From contig NZ_CP013118.1 of NCBI RefSeq assembly GCF_001443605.1, positions 1,499,501 through 1,563,500 of the forward strand: 64,000 bases of DNA. Direction: 5' to 3'. Origin of the DNA: Salinivirga cyanobacteriivorans. Its GTDB lineage: Bacteria; Bacteroidota; Bacteroidia; Bacteroidales; Salinivirgaceae. The translations under genes were made by a program, and so were the position numbers. Every line of letters starts with the position of its first letter. Positions within the stretch are counted from its first letter, which is position 1. This document shows, in pieces, positions 54,459-64,000 of this stretch. The notes under the pieces were generated by a model. It was not told the origin of the DNA. It made no database searches and saw only the letters and a list, made by a program, of their open reading frames with translations.

Positions 54459-54717
54459 AAGCGTTAAAATTTTAAACGAACTTAAACAAATTATTTCATT
54501 TTCGCTTCCCAAAGAAAGTGATATACCTGCATTTCCCCCGAGAAAATGTCTTAAATTTGTATGATGAAAGAAAAAAATTATCTATTTTTAGGTTTATCAA
54601 ATTGTGTTTTATAGTTTTATAGAGCATTAAACTCACTGAAAAAGACAACAGTATACAATTTGACATGACTCCGTAAATATAAAAGAGACACGGGCGTTAA
54701 TCTTTAAACTATTAAGT

Positions 54718-56886
54718 ATGAAGTACAGATTTACCATCGCAAACCGCTTATTTTTAGGCTTTGGTCTCATCATAATCACCCTTCTAGTTAGCAGTATACT
54801 TACTTATACAACGCTACAGCAAAACAAACAACTTAACGAAGAAGTTGCCAATGTTTATTCACCATCGGTTTCGCACCTTGGCGATATGTTACAGTTGGTA
54901 AACAATTCGAAAATGCTGATTAAAAACTGGGTACATATCGAACGTAAAAGCGGGACGCCCGATAAAAAAAGATTACGAGAACTACATACAGAAGAATTTC
55001 CGGCCCTTGTATCAAAAATAAAAGGAATCTACAACAACTGGACACCCGAAGAGCAGGCCATTTTTGATTCGCTGGAAATACTCATAAAAGACACACTCTT
55101 TGCACAGCACAAACAGATTATGGGTCGACTGAATACTTTTGAAAGTTATGATGACCCTATGGTAGTTTTTGAAATTTTCCCAATGGTAGAAGAAGGGGGC
55201 GAAGTCATCAACACTACAAACAAAGCGCTGGACAAGGTAAAAGAACTGACGAACCGTTTAGAGAAAAAAAGCGAGCAAAAAAACAAGGCCATGTTCGAAT
55301 CGCTGGATTCCTTCCAGCTGTTTATTGTATTCTCAGGTATCATCATGCTGCTCATATCGCTGGCCATTGCCATATTCATTTCACGTGCTACCATCAGGCC
55401 AATATTGCGACTCAAAGATTTTCTACTGATTATGACCAGAGGTGTGCTGCCCGACGAAAAAATGAAAGAGACCAATGATGAGATTGGCGACATGAGCAAA
55501 GCCCTTAACAAATACATTGATGGCATGCGTCGCACCTCCAGCTTTGCCATTGATATGGGTAAAGGTGAGTACGCCACTGACTTTAAACCGTTAAGTGAAG
55601 AAGACACACTGGGCAACGCCTTACTGGGCATGCGCGACGACCTTAAAAAAGCTGCTGAGGAAGAAGAACGCCGCAAAAAAGAGGACGAAATACGCAACTG
55701 GAGTGCACAGGGTATTGCCAAGTTTAGTGATATACTCAGACAAAACAACGACGATATTGAAAAACTTTCTTACAACATTGTCGATAACCTCATTAACTAC
55801 ATTGATGCCATACAGGGAGCCATCTATGTACTCAGCACCAACGAAGAGGATGAAGGTGAGCAGTATTTTGAAATGACAGCCGCAGTAGCCTACGGCCGGC
55901 AAAAAATGGTCAATCGGAAAATAGAGCTCGAAGAAGGTCTGGTAGGAAGATGCGCATTTGAGAAAGCAACTGTTTACCTTAAAGAAATACCCGAAGACTA
56001 CGTCCGTATCACAAGTGGTTTAGGCGACGATAACCCAACTGTATTGCTTCTGGTACCACTGAAATTGAACAATGAAATATTCGGAGTACTGGAAATTGTA
56101 TCATTTAAGGAATTTGCAGATTATCAAATTGAGTTTGTCGAAAAAGTTGGTGAAAACATCGCTTCCACCATTTCAACGGTACGTATCAATCAGCGCACGG
56201 CCAAACTACTGGAAGAGTCGAGACAAAAAGGAGAAGAACTGGCTTCGCAGGAAGAGGAAATGCGACAAAACATGGAAGAACTCCAGGCCACACAGGAGGA
56301 ATCGGCAAGGCGCGAAAACGAAATGCAGGATACCATTGATGCCATCAATAATACACTGGGTAACTTTGACATGGACATCAACGGATACATCATCAGCGCC
56401 AATGAACAATATGCCGAGTTAATTTATAAAAAGACAGGCGACCTTGTAGGAAAAGAGCACCGTACGCTTTTCGATCCCGAGCTAAACGATATTGAACATT
56501 ACAATGAAATTTGGGAAGGATTAAAAAACGGAATGCCATCAGAGATGGAAATTAAGTACAGCACACAAGATGGAGATGTTTGGCTCAAAGAATCATATAC
56601 ACCCGCCAAAAATATAGAGGGCGAATATGAAAAAATAGTAACCCTTGTAATGGATGTTACCGAAAAACGCAGTAAAGACAGTGCAATACGTGCATACCAG
56701 CGTGAACTCGAAGATCAGGGTGAAATAGTGCGCGACACCATGGAACAAATCAGTAATATTAAGGAAGAATATGACAAAAGATTAATTGAGATAGAGAAAG
56801 AAAAAGAAGTTATTGAAGAAGAATCAAGGGTTCAAATCGAAAGCCTGAAAATGCAGATAAAAGAATTATCGGGCGATGATGAATAA
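54718..56886 (+). CDS. HAMP-GAF-PAS sensory protein without a recognised output domain
   Basis: 722 residues. Helix 1 (LFLGFGLIIITLLVSSILTY), periplasmic part (about 35-195), helix 2 near 205 (FIVFSGIIMLLISLAIAIFI), HAMP (about 220-280), GAF (about 345-490, GLVGRCAFEKATVYLKEIP), coiled coil (490-540), PAS (about 545-660, MDVTEKRSKD) and a final coiled coil. No histidine kinase, GGDEF, EAL or chemotaxis signalling domain is present. It may act by protein contact with a separate partner. Confidence 0.88.
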   Translation: MKYRFTIANRLFLGFGLIIITLLVSSILTYTTLQQNKQLNEEVANVYSPSVSHLGDMLQLVNNSKMLIKNWVHIERKSGTPDKKRLRELHTEEFPALVSKIKGIYNNWTPEEQAIFDSLEILIKDTLFAQHKQIMGRLNTFESYDDPMVVFEIFPMVEEGGEVINTTNKALDKVKELTNRLEKKSEQKNKAMFESLDSFQLFIVFSGIIMLLISLAIAIFISRATIRPILRLKDFLLIMTRGVLPDEKMKETNDEIGDMSKALNKYIDGMRRTSSFAIDMGKGEYATDFKPLSEEDTLGNALLGMRDDLKKAAEEEERRKKEDEIRNWSAQGIAKFSDILRQNNDDIEKLSYNIVDNLINYIDAIQGAIYVLSTNEEDEGEQYFEMTAAVAYGRQKMVNRKIELEEGLVGRCAFEKATVYLKEIPEDYVRITSGLGDDNPTVLLLVPLKLNNEIFGVLEIVSFKEFADYQIEFVEKVGENIASTISTVRINQRTAKLLEESRQKGEELASQEEEMRQNMEELQATQEESARRENEMQDTIDAINNTLGNFDMDINGYIISANEQYAELIYKKTGDLVGKEHRTLFDPELNDIEHYNEIWEGLKNGMPSEMEIKYSTQDGDVWLKESYTPAKNIEGEYEKIVTLVMDVTEKRSKDSAIRAYQRELEDQGEIVRDTMEQISNIKEEYDKRLIEIEKEKEVIEEESRVQIESLKMQIKELSGDDE

Positions 56887-56908
56887 GCAATAATTATTTT
56901 CACATATG

Positions 56909-56939
56909 GCGGAAGCTCAAAACAACTTCCGCTTTTTTT
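56909..56939 (+). terminator. Intrinsic terminator after the HAMP-GAF-PAS gene
   Basis: GCGGAAG / CTTCCGC (7 bp) with a 10-base loop and T7 tract. Confidence 0.85.
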
Positions 56940-56959
56940 ATTGAAAAAAAAATCATACT

Positions 56960-58756
56960 ATGCAATTAGCAAACCTGGACTGGGTCATCCTGTCCATATT
57001 TTTTCTGATCGTTATAAGCATTGGCTGGGTTGCATCGCGCACTGCACGTAAAGACACTTCGCAATTTTTCCTGGGGGGACGTGGTATGCCCTGGTGGCTA
57101 CTTGGGGTCTCAATGGTGGCATGCACTTTCTCGGCTGATACACCAAACCTTGTAACAGATTTTGTGCGTACATCGGGTGTTGCTAAAAATTGGGCATGGT
57201 GGGCCTTCCTCATCACAGGCATGGTTACGGTTTTTATTTATGCCAAACTCTGGCGCAGATCTGACGTGCTCACTGACCTCGAGTTTTATGAGCTGCGCTA
57301 CTCAGGCAAAATGGCCTCTTTCCTCAGAATATTCAGATCGGTATACCTGGGCCTTTTCTTCAATGTACTCATAATGGCCAGTGTTAGTTTGGCTGCTATA
57401 AAAATTGGTGCTGTAATGTTTGGGCTTGCACCATGGGTAACCATTGTAATTGGATCCATTTCTGTGGCTATTTATGCTGGTATAGGAGGGTTAAAAGGTG
57501 TAATCTGGGCAGATTTCTTCCAGTACAGCATTGCCATGTTCGGAGCTATTTATGCCGCTGTTATTGCCTTGCAGCAACCGGAAGTCGGTGGTTTAGATGG
57601 GTTATTGTCTCACCCTGATATTCAGGATAAACTAAGTTTTATTCCTGACTTTAGCGACCCGGGAACATTGCTTACCTTGTTGATAATTCCCATTGCTGTG
57701 CAATGGTGGAGTGTTTGGTATCCGGGTGCAGAACCTGGTGGCGGAGGATACATTGCTCAACGCATGCTTTCGGCAAAAAATGAAAAAAATGCCATCGGAG
57801 CCACGCTCTTTTTTAATTTTATGCATTACGCGATTCGTCCCTGGCCATGGATAATTGTTGCGCTGGCATCCCTGATAATTTATCCTGATTTGGTATCTAT
57901 TCATCATGAGTTCCCGAATATCGATCCTGAATACTTAAAACACGATATTGCCTACCCGGCCATGATGTCGAAACTTGGCCCCGGGTGGCTCGGACTTGTG
58001 GTAGCCTCTTTAATTGCAGCCTATATGTCAACCATCGGCACCCATTTAAATTGGGGCTCATCTTACATCGTCAATGATTTCTATAAAAGGGTAATCAAAC
58101 CCGATGCGCCCGAAAAGGAGCTAGTACGCGTCGGACAATTGTCTACGCTATTACTTATGTTGTTTTCAGGCATAATTGCCCTCACTATTATGGAAAATGC
58201 CCAGGAAGCCTTTAACATACTTTTACTCTCTGGAGCAGGATCAGGAGCCATTTACCTTTTGAGATGGTTCTGGTGGAGAATTAATGCACTTACTGAAATT
58301 GTGGCGATGGTTAGTGCCACGCTCACAGCAATCATACTCATTTTTGCAATTGACGATCAGACGCTTACCACTCAATACCTGGATGCTTTTACAGTACGAT
58401 TGCTAATAGCTGTGGGGGTCACCACTATTGTATGGGTGAGTACAACACTGCTTTCAAAACCTGAAGACGAAGAAACCCTGGCTAACTTTTACCGCAAAAC
58501 ACGTCCGGGCGGGCCCGGTTGGAAAAAAATTGCCCGCAAAGTATTCCCCGACGAAACAAAGCCGCATGCATGGGCCATGCCTATACAAATTCTAAATGTG
58601 TTTATAGGCTCCATCACGGTCTACGCTGCCCTGTTTGGCATTGGAAGCCTGATTTATGGGGAATGGATTCAGGCTTCAGTACTATTATTCATGACCGTTG
58701 CAGGAAGTTTTACAATACTGAAGTTATTCCATAAACTTAGAGCAGATATAAAATAA
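56960..58756 (+). CDS. Sodium:solute symporter (SSS family)
   Basis: 598 residues, about 13-15 helices. Starts LDWVILSIFFLIVISIGWVA; FFLGGRGMPWWLLGVSMVAC is the family's N-terminal motif. Closest to the transporters of sugars or other organic solutes; substrate unknown. It would draw on a Na+ gradient of the type the Mrp complex maintains. Confidence 0.9.
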   Translation: MQLANLDWVILSIFFLIVISIGWVASRTARKDTSQFFLGGRGMPWWLLGVSMVACTFSADTPNLVTDFVRTSGVAKNWAWWAFLITGMVTVFIYAKLWRRSDVLTDLEFYELRYSGKMASFLRIFRSVYLGLFFNVLIMASVSLAAIKIGAVMFGLAPWVTIVIGSISVAIYAGIGGLKGVIWADFFQYSIAMFGAIYAAVIALQQPEVGGLDGLLSHPDIQDKLSFIPDFSDPGTLLTLLIIPIAVQWWSVWYPGAEPGGGGYIAQRMLSAKNEKNAIGATLFFNFMHYAIRPWPWIIVALASLIIYPDLVSIHHEFPNIDPEYLKHDIAYPAMMSKLGPGWLGLVVASLIAAYMSTIGTHLNWGSSYIVNDFYKRVIKPDAPEKELVRVGQLSTLLLMLFSGIIALTIMENAQEAFNILLLSGAGSGAIYLLRWFWWRINALTEIVAMVSATLTAIILIFAIDDQTLTTQYLDAFTVRLLIAVGVTTIVWVSTTLLSKPEDEETLANFYRKTRPGGPGWKKIARKVFPDETKPHAWAMPIQILNVFIGSITVYAALFGIGSLIYGEWIQASVLLFMTVAGSFTILKLFHKLRADIK

Positions 58757-58783
58757 AAGCCGCTGCTCAATGAGCAACGGCTT
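58757..58783. terminator. Hairpin between convergent genes
   Basis: AAGCCG and CGGCTT, with inner TGCTCA and TGAGCA, form a 27-base near-perfect stem-loop right after the symporter stop and before the ferredoxin stop, suited as a two-way terminator. Confidence 0.7.
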
Positions 58784-58812
58784 ATATTCCATTTCCTGTG
58801 ATATTATAATAT

Positions 58813-58980
58813 CTATTCAGGAATAATTGCTTCTGTAGGACATACGTCAGCACATGCACCACAATCAGTGCAAGTATCAGGATCAATTACATAAATATCA
58901 CCTTCTGATATAGCATCTACCGGGCATTCTGGTATGCAGCTTCCGCATGCAACGCAATCTTCAGTAATTTTGTAAGCCAT
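58813..58980 (-). CDS. Small 2[4Fe-4S] ferredoxin
   Basis: 55 residues. Two full motifs: CVACGSCIPECP and CTDCGACADVCP, starting MAYKITEDC. Low-potential electron carrier typical of anaerobes, and a possible partner of the pyruvate oxidoreductase or hydrogenase. The gene was below the size limit of automatic listing but is certain. Confidence 0.95.
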   Translation of the reverse strand: MAYKITEDCVACGSCIPECPVDAISEGDIYVIDPDTCTDCGACADVCPTEAIIPE

Positions 58981-59077
58981 TGTTGTTATATTTAAAGTTC
59001 AAAAATACACTACAAAAGTATAAGCCTTTCCCAAAAAAAAGAAGAAAAACAGAAAAAAATAAAACTATTCTTCAACA

Positions 59078-59755
59078 TCAACTAACATAAGCTATGTCAG
59101 GGATTTGAGCTATCCGGGTTACCTTTCCGCGAACCTTTTGTCCAATATTAATCTTCAAATCAGAATTAAGCGGAACAAATACATCCACCCTGGACCCAAA
59201 CTTTATAAAGCCCATCTCCTGCCCTACTGTAACCTTAGAATTTGCATCTTTTACATAATTTTCAATTCTACGCGCCACAATTCCGGCAATTTGTCTGATA
59301 ACCACCGGAACTTTTTCAGATGTTTCCATAAGTATGCTTGTGCGTTCATTAAGTACAGATGACTTAGGATGCCGTGCAACCAGAAATTTGCCAGGGTGGT
59401 ATCTGAATTCTTTCATAATACCGTTGGCCGGAAACCAATTGATATGGACGTTCCATACAGACATAAAAATAGAAATCTGAAGGGCCTTTTTTTGTAAAAA
59501 CTCTTCTTCGAAAACTTCTTCGATGGCCACAACTGTTCCATCGGCTGGCGCAACAAGCACATCTTTTTCAGTATTTACTAATCTGCCGGGAACCCTGAAA
59601 AACCTCAACACAAAAACCACGATACCAAGAGCTACAATTCCTGTGATTAATGTGGCATAAAAACTATTAAAAATAAAATGCATACCTGCTGTGAGCAATA
59701 GCAGTATTAATATTGTGATTATGATTATTTTATAACCTGCGCGATGAATTTTCAT
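59078..59755 (-). CDS. psd: Phosphatidylserine decarboxylase
   Basis: 225 residues. Makes phosphatidylethanolamine. N-terminal membrane helices, then FMSVWNVHINWFPANG and the pyruvoyl-forming site FGSRVD (self-cleavage at Gly-Ser, about residue 190), typical of the short bacterial Psd. Last gene of the ftsH-cdsA group, 71 bases after cdsA. Confidence 0.93.
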   Translation of the reverse strand: MKIHRAGYKIIIITILILLLLTAGMHFIFNSFYATLITGIVALGIVVFVLRFFRVPGRLVNTEKDVLVAPADGTVVAIEEVFEEEFLQKKALQISIFMSVWNVHINWFPANGIMKEFRYHPGKFLVARHPKSSVLNERTSILMETSEKVPVVIRQIAGIVARRIENYVKDANSKVTVGQEMGFIKFGSRVDVFVPLNSDLKINIGQKVRGKVTRIAQIPDIAYVS

Positions 59756-59826
59756 TTGCCTGGAGTTTTGAGTTTGTTAAAAATGAAGAACCCTTAAATT
59801 TTCTCACATTCAGAAACAGATAATTA

Positions 59827-60636
59827 TTAATTCAATAAATAAAGATAGCTAAAAACAAAAGGTATGGCAAAGAGAAAACCATCAAAACGATCAAAAACGC
59901 CTCCATGCCCCGGAAGAATCCTGCCTGAATCTTTCATACCAGCAGCGCGTTTCAATACAGACTCGACCAGGTCTCCAAAAGTTGCTCCGATACTGATTAA
60001 TACGCTAATAACGATCCATTTAACAGGATCAAATACAGCCCAGTAATGCGACAGTACAAGAGCCAGACCCGCTGATGCTACCAAACCACCAATAAAGCCT
60101 TCCCATGATTTTTTTGGTGAAATTTTTGGTGCAATTCTGTTCTTCCCTATCAGCACGCCTACAATGTATGCAAAAGTGTCAAATGTCCAGGTAAATAAAA
60201 CGATGGAGAGAATCATCCGGTAATCATATTCGCCAGAGAGGTAACCTATCGCAACCAGCAAAGCAAGGGGCAGGGCCACATGAATTACAGGTAAAAATGT
60301 CATGGACAGGTTTTGTGCAATGCGCCGCTTTCGTCTGTATAATTCAGTTATAAAAACCAGAAAAAACAGAGGAATCGTCAATGCCAGGGCTGAGAAAGGA
60401 ATAACTTTATTGACCACCAACCATCCACCAACATACATTAATATGGATAAAATAATTTGCCAGGCCATCAACGGATGCCCGTGGACTTTACGCAGCATGT
60501 GATGATACTCAATAAGAATTAGCAACATTACAACTCCATAAAAGAGTGTAAAGGTAACCTCATGCCACAAAATAGAGATTAATGTAACAATTGCAAATAA
60601 GAAACCTGTGAGCGAGCGCTGTACAAAATTCTTCAA
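59827..60636 (-). CDS. cdsA: CdsA, phosphatidate cytidylyltransferase
   Basis: 269 residues, about eight helices. Makes CDP-diacylglycerol from phosphatidate and CTP. Signature KDSGRILPGHGGVFDRFDGF (acidic metal site). Start TTG at 60636 overlaps the previous gene's stop (TTGA); no ATG of suitable position exists. Confidence 0.92.
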   Translation of the reverse strand: MKNFVQRSLTGFLFAIVTLISILWHEVTFTLFYGVVMLLILIEYHHMLRKVHGHPLMAWQIILSILMYVGGWLVVNKVIPFSALALTIPLFFLVFITELYRRKRRIAQNLSMTFLPVIHVALPLALLVAIGYLSGEYDYRMILSIVLFTWTFDTFAYIVGVLIGKNRIAPKISPKKSWEGFIGGLVASAGLALVLSHYWAVFDPVKWIVISVLISIGATFGDLVESVLKRAAGMKDSGRILPGHGGVFDRFDGFLFAIPFVFSYLYLLN

Positions 60637-60842
60637 AAGTCTGCTTTTTTTATTAGGTGTTTTGCTTTAATTACATTTTCGGCTTCTACGTAAACTTCAA
60701 TCTCACCCACTGTTACGTAAAAAGAATCTTGCTTATCGATTACTACAGCCTCTATTTCATGATCTTTCAGCAAGTCCTTTATAATATAAGCCTGGTAAGC
60801 CTGACCAGTAGAAAAAACCATCTGCCAATCATTAGCTGCCAT
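60633..60842 (-). CDS. DUF2007 small protein
   Basis: 69 residues. MAANDWQMVFSTGQAYQAYI, AVVIDKQDSFY and KHLIKKADF match the DUF2007 putative signal-transducing family, common between ftsH and cdsA in Bacteroidota. No catalytic motif. Confidence 0.85.
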   Translation of the reverse strand: MAANDWQMVFSTGQAYQAYIIKDLLKDHEIEAVVIDKQDSFYVTVGEIEVYVEAENVIKAKHLIKKADF

Positions 60843-62858
60843 CTATGCCTCCTGATTTTGCTCGTCTTTATTATTTTCCTTTGAAAAAGAATCGTATTCA
60901 TTTTTATCACCCGCCTCAATGATATCATTTTTTCTCTTTCCAAAAATATCTTCAAGATCGTCGGCAAAAATAACCTCTCGCTCCAGGAGCCGCTGGGCTA
61001 ATTGCTCGTGTCCATCACGATTGTCTCTCAGGACTTTTAGTGCGCGTTGATAGGAAGCCTCCACCAACTTACGGGTTTCTTTATCGATGAGTTTGGCAGT
61101 TTCTTCACTGTAAGGCTTTGTAAAACTATACTCATTTTGACCGGTAGAATCGAAAAAACTTATATTCCCAACCTCCGCACTCATACCGAAATAAGTAACC
61201 ATGGCATAAGCTTTTTTCGTAGCTCTTTCAAGGTCGTTAAGTGCACCGGTCGAGACTTTTCCGAATACAATCTCCTCAGCAGCGCGCCCACCCATAAGTG
61301 CAGCCATTTCATCAATCATTTGCTCTTTAGTGGTAATTTGACGCTCCTCCGGAAGGTACCATGCTGCGCCAAGGGCTTGCCCACGTGGCACTATGGTGAC
61401 TTTCACCAAAGGATTAGCATGCTCGAGCAGCCAACTTACAGTAGCATGACCCGACTCGTGGTAAGCAATGGTTTTCTTTTCTGACTTAGAAATTATTTTA
61501 TTTCGTTTCTCAAGTCCGCCAATAATTCTGTCAATAGCATCGAGGAAATCCTGCTTTTCAACTTTAGTCTTTTCCTTCCGTGCTGCTATTAATGCAGCTT
61601 CGTTCACAGCATTTGCAATATCTGCTCCGCTGAAACCCGGTGTTTGTTTGGCCAGAAAATCAGGGTTAAGTTCCGGATCCACCTTTTTTAAAGGTGAAAG
61701 ATGTACTTTAAATATCTCTTTTCGCTCATTCAAATCAGGTAATTCTACATGAATCTGTCGATCAAAACGTCCGGCCCTCATTAATGCCTTATCCAGCACA
61801 TCCACTCTGTTTGTTGCAGCCAGGATAATAACACCGGAATTGGTATCAAACCCGTCCATTTCACTCAATAATTGGTTCAGGGTATTTTCACGCTCATCAT
61901 TAGAACCCATATTTGGGTTTTTACCTCTTGCCCGCCCAATGGCATCAATCTCATCAATAAAAATTATACATGGCGATTTCTCTTTGGCTTGTTTAAAGAG
62001 GTCTCTAACTCTTGAGGCACCAACCCCTACAAACATTTCAACAAAGTCGGAACCCGAAATAGAGAAGAACGGAACCTCGGCCTCGCCTGCAACTGCTTTT
62101 GCAAGCAATGTTTTTCCGGTTCCCGGGGGGCCTATTAGCAGGGCGCCTTTGGGTATTTTTCCGCCCAATTCGGTATATCGTTCAGGTTTCTTTAAAAAAT
62201 CAACAATTTCTTTAACTTCAACTTTGGCCTCACTTAATCCCGCAACATTTGAAAAATCAACCTTTACTTTTGAACCTTCTCGATCAAAAAGTTTAGCTTT
62301 TGATTTTCCAATATTAAAAATTTGGCCACCACCAGCACCACCTCCGGTCATGCGTCGCATAATGAAAATCCATATAGCTACTATAATAGCAATGGGTAAG
62401 AGCCAGCCTATTAAATTTCCAATATGGTCTTCACGTGTTTCGTATTGTGGACTTATGCGTTGTTCTTCAGAAAAATCCTGTTGTGCTTCGTCCATCTGTT
62501 TTTCGAAATACTCTACTGAACCAATGGTGAAATAATACTGGGGACCTGAAGAGAATCCTCCTTCGCTAAACTCCTTATATCTTCCGCGTCCAAGCTCACC
62601 CGGTTTTATGTATACTTCAACTTTTTGCTTGTTAACAACGACCAGGCGCTCAACATGATGTTGCTGTAACATGTTGTTTTTAAAATCTTTCCATGTGATT
62701 TCGCGCGCACCATTACCCATGCTGCTAAAAAACTGCATGCCAATAAAGAGCAACAAAATTGCACCGTAAATCCAGTAAACATTAAATTTTGGTCGTTTCG
62801 GTGTTTTATTGGAATTATCGTTTTGCTGTTGTCTCTGCTGATTATTCTCTTTCTCCAT
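60843..62858 (-). CDS. ftsH: FtsH membrane AAA+ zinc protease
   Basis: 671 residues. Two N-terminal helices around a small periplasmic domain, Walker A GPPGTGKT (about 244-251), SRH-region [13 protein letters not shown], and zinc-site HESGH (about 465-469). Degrades membrane and regulatory proteins. A C-terminal acidic, lysine-rich tail is typical. Confidence 0.96.
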   Translation of the reverse strand: MEKENNQQRQQQNDNSNKTPKRPKFNVYWIYGAILLLFIGMQFFSSMGNGAREITWKDFKNNMLQQHHVERLVVVNKQKVEVYIKPGELGRGRYKEFSEGGFSSGPQYYFTIGSVEYFEKQMDEAQQDFSEEQRISPQYETREDHIGNLIGWLLPIAIIVAIWIFIMRRMTGGGAGGGQIFNIGKSKAKLFDREGSKVKVDFSNVAGLSEAKVEVKEIVDFLKKPERYTELGGKIPKGALLIGPPGTGKTLLAKAVAGEAEVPFFSISGSDFVEMFVGVGASRVRDLFKQAKEKSPCIIFIDEIDAIGRARGKNPNMGSNDERENTLNQLLSEMDGFDTNSGVIILAATNRVDVLDKALMRAGRFDRQIHVELPDLNERKEIFKVHLSPLKKVDPELNPDFLAKQTPGFSGADIANAVNEAALIAARKEKTKVEKQDFLDAIDRIIGGLEKRNKIISKSEKKTIAYHESGHATVSWLLEHANPLVKVTIVPRGQALGAAWYLPEERQITTKEQMIDEMAALMGGRAAEEIVFGKVSTGALNDLERATKKAYAMVTYFGMSAEVGNISFFDSTGQNEYSFTKPYSEETAKLIDKETRKLVEASYQRALKVLRDNRDGHEQLAQRLLEREVIFADDLEDIFGKRKNDIIEAGDKNEYDSFSKENNKDEQNQEA

Positions 62859-62860
62859 AT

Positions 62861-63238
62861 CTATTCTTGTTCTTTTAAATCGCTTATTCGTGTAAGTTCA
62901 CCATCACCCCACAACTCCTCCAGTTTATATGTATTTCGTACATCTTTTTTAAAAACATGCACTACAATATTGGCGTAATCAAGTAAAATCCATTCGGCCT
63001 GAGATGTACCTTCTTTATGTAAAACGTGCTCCTGATATTGTTTTCGCAAATTTTTCTCAACATGGTCTGCTATAGCATCTACCTGCCTGTTGGAATTTGC
63101 ATGACATATGATAAAATAATCGGTTACAGCCTGTTCTAAGTTCTTAAGGTCTAGTTTAACAATCTCTTCGCCCTTCTTTTCTTTAATACCTTCAATTATA
63201 CAATTTATAATATCACCTGGTTTGTTCTGTCCTTGCAT
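62861..63238 (-). CDS. rsfS: RsfS (RsfA/YbeB) ribosome silencing factor
   Basis: 125 residues. Binds large-subunit protein uL14 and blocks subunit joining in starvation. DYFIICHANSNRQVDAIA and WILLDYANIVVHVF are family motifs. ATG at 63238 preferred; an in-frame TTG at 63277 would add 13 polar residues. Two bases before ftsH. Confidence 0.93.
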   Translation of the reverse strand: MQGQNKPGDIINCIIEGIKEKKGEEIVKLDLKNLEQAVTDYFIICHANSNRQVDAIADHVEKNLRKQYQEHVLHKEGTSQAEWILLDYANIVVHVFKKDVRNTYKLEELWGDGELTRISDLKEQE

Positions 63239-63405
63239 ATATTCTTTATTCTTCTTTTCAGTTTCGTTGCTATTCAACCTATAACAATTTTGACGCCAAA
63301 AGCTAAAATCACTCTAACAAGAAGCCCCAAATGTATTTATTTGCTATCGGAGTACAAAATACTGACAATATAGCAGCAAAATGTAGTTTAACGGCAATTA
63401 TTTTA

Positions 63406-64000
63406 TCATCTCCTGAACTGGCTTGCATTTTTGTATTTGCGTCCTACCATAATTTGTATACATCCATTTCTTTTTTTCCGAAAAGGGGGTATAATTGATT
63501 CTATGATAATTAACCTGGTTTTGTGTATGCTGGCTTCCCAATAAGGCTCTTCTGCTTCGCGAGAATCGTAAACCACACTCTCTGAGGTTACCAAATCACG
63601 CCCCCATACAGTATCATTGGCAAAAATTGTCCCGGTTTTTATACGATCACCATTTTCATCATACAAAAAATTTCCATCTTTATCTTTTTCATATATCGGC
63701 ACCTGCTTTTTCTTAATCTCTTTAAAAGCTCTCTTAAAACGCTTTTCGGGGTATATAACCCTGAAAAACACATCTTTTAACCTTCGCTCGGCACATGTGA
63801 AAATCCGGTAGTTCTGTCCGCTATATACAACAACTTTAACACGCACAGTATCGCCGGTATATACCTGAGCATAATTCGACTGGCTGCGATAATCGTATTC
63901 ACCATAAAGATCTTTATCGCAAAAATCCTTATCATCGCATCGCTGGGCCCTTACTGTTAGAACTCCCAGAATTAAAAATAAAAATATTATGTAACTTCTC
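63406..64000 (-). CDS. Secreted protein of unknown function, 5' end beyond window
   Basis: About 198 visible codons; the start lies just past the right edge. The visible N-terminus (RSYIIFLFLILGVLTVRAQ) is the end of a signal peptide, followed by an acidic segment (CDDKDFCDKDLYGEYDY). Later parts have IYEKDKDGNFLYDENGDRIK, a repeat-like acidic stretch. No family recognised. Not obviously coupled to rsfS (167 bases downstream). Confidence 0.78.
   Translation of the reverse strand, partial: RSYIIFLFLILGVLTVRAQRCDDKDFCDKDLYGEYDYRSQSNYAQVYTGDTVRVKVVVYSGQNYRIFTCAERRLKDVFFRVIYPEKRFKRAFKEIKKKQVPIYEKDKDGNFLYDENGDRIKTGTIFANDTVWGRDLVTSESVVYDSREAEEPYWEASIHKTRLIIIESIIPPFRKKRNGCIQIMVGRKYKNASQFRR

Overview
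The window looks like a chromosome segment of an anaerobic or fermentative member of the Bacteroidota, probably near Bacteroidales/Marinilabiliales. The reasons are three secreted proteins with a C-terminal type IX secretion (T9SS) sorting domain, lipoproteins with a Bacteroidota-style signal, a DUF5916-type outer-membrane protein, the order rsfS-ftsH-DUF2007-cdsA-psd, and start regions that mostly lack strong Shine-Dalgarno sites. No genus can be named from the sequence alone.

Layout. 1-3030: lysine/aspartate genes (lysA, cut by the window edge, and lysC) with a divergent ACT-like regulator candidate. 3050-12080: a repeat-rich block. It has a small GIY-YIG nuclease gene inside long imperfect inverted repeats, five 134-135 bp elements with the same ends and no gene, and a threefold tandem copy of a lipoprotein plus T9SS-protein gene pair. 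A tRNA-Thr gene with a damaged duplicate of its 3' end closes the block. 12310-26475: a 14-kb run of 20 co-directional minus-strand genes. It encodes a membrane-bound group 4 [NiFe] hydrogenase, a complete Mrp-type cation/proton antiporter with MrpA split in two, a HydB/HydG-like NAD(P)H and flavin module, a maturation protease, a UreH-like nickel transporter candidate and a DUF134-NifX fusion. 26675-33166: the opposite strand carries rex followed by hypF, hypC, hypD, hypE, hypA and hypB. A perfect 16-bp inverted repeat of Rex-operator type lies between the two operons.

33312-46012: a CLC chloride transporter, a MacB-like ABC exporter with adaptor, an unknown 269-aa protein, a three-domain rhodanese, a gene-poor 1-kb stretch with broken repeats, a small membrane protein split by a frameshift, a macro-domain protein and a TPR histidine kinase. 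46162-64000: mostly housekeeping and envelope genes (Gate-domain membrane protein, AhpD-like protein, miaB, a YebC-family gene, a DUF5916 protein, asnB, a HAMP-GAF-PAS sensor, a sodium:solute symporter, a small ferredoxin, psd, cdsA, ftsH, rsfS) and a secreted protein cut by the right edge.

How the parts work together. HydG/HydB would exchange electrons with NAD(P)H and pass them through iron-sulfur subunits to the [NiFe] site, while the Nuo-like and Mrp-like membrane arms couple the reaction to Na+ or H+ movement. Rex would tie expression of the enzyme and its maturation set to the NADH/NAD+ ratio. In the repeat block, the amplified gene pairs are bounded by the short inverted-repeat elements, which suggests that recombination between those elements drove the amplification and mosaic exchange among copies. 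These functional links are inference from gene content and order.
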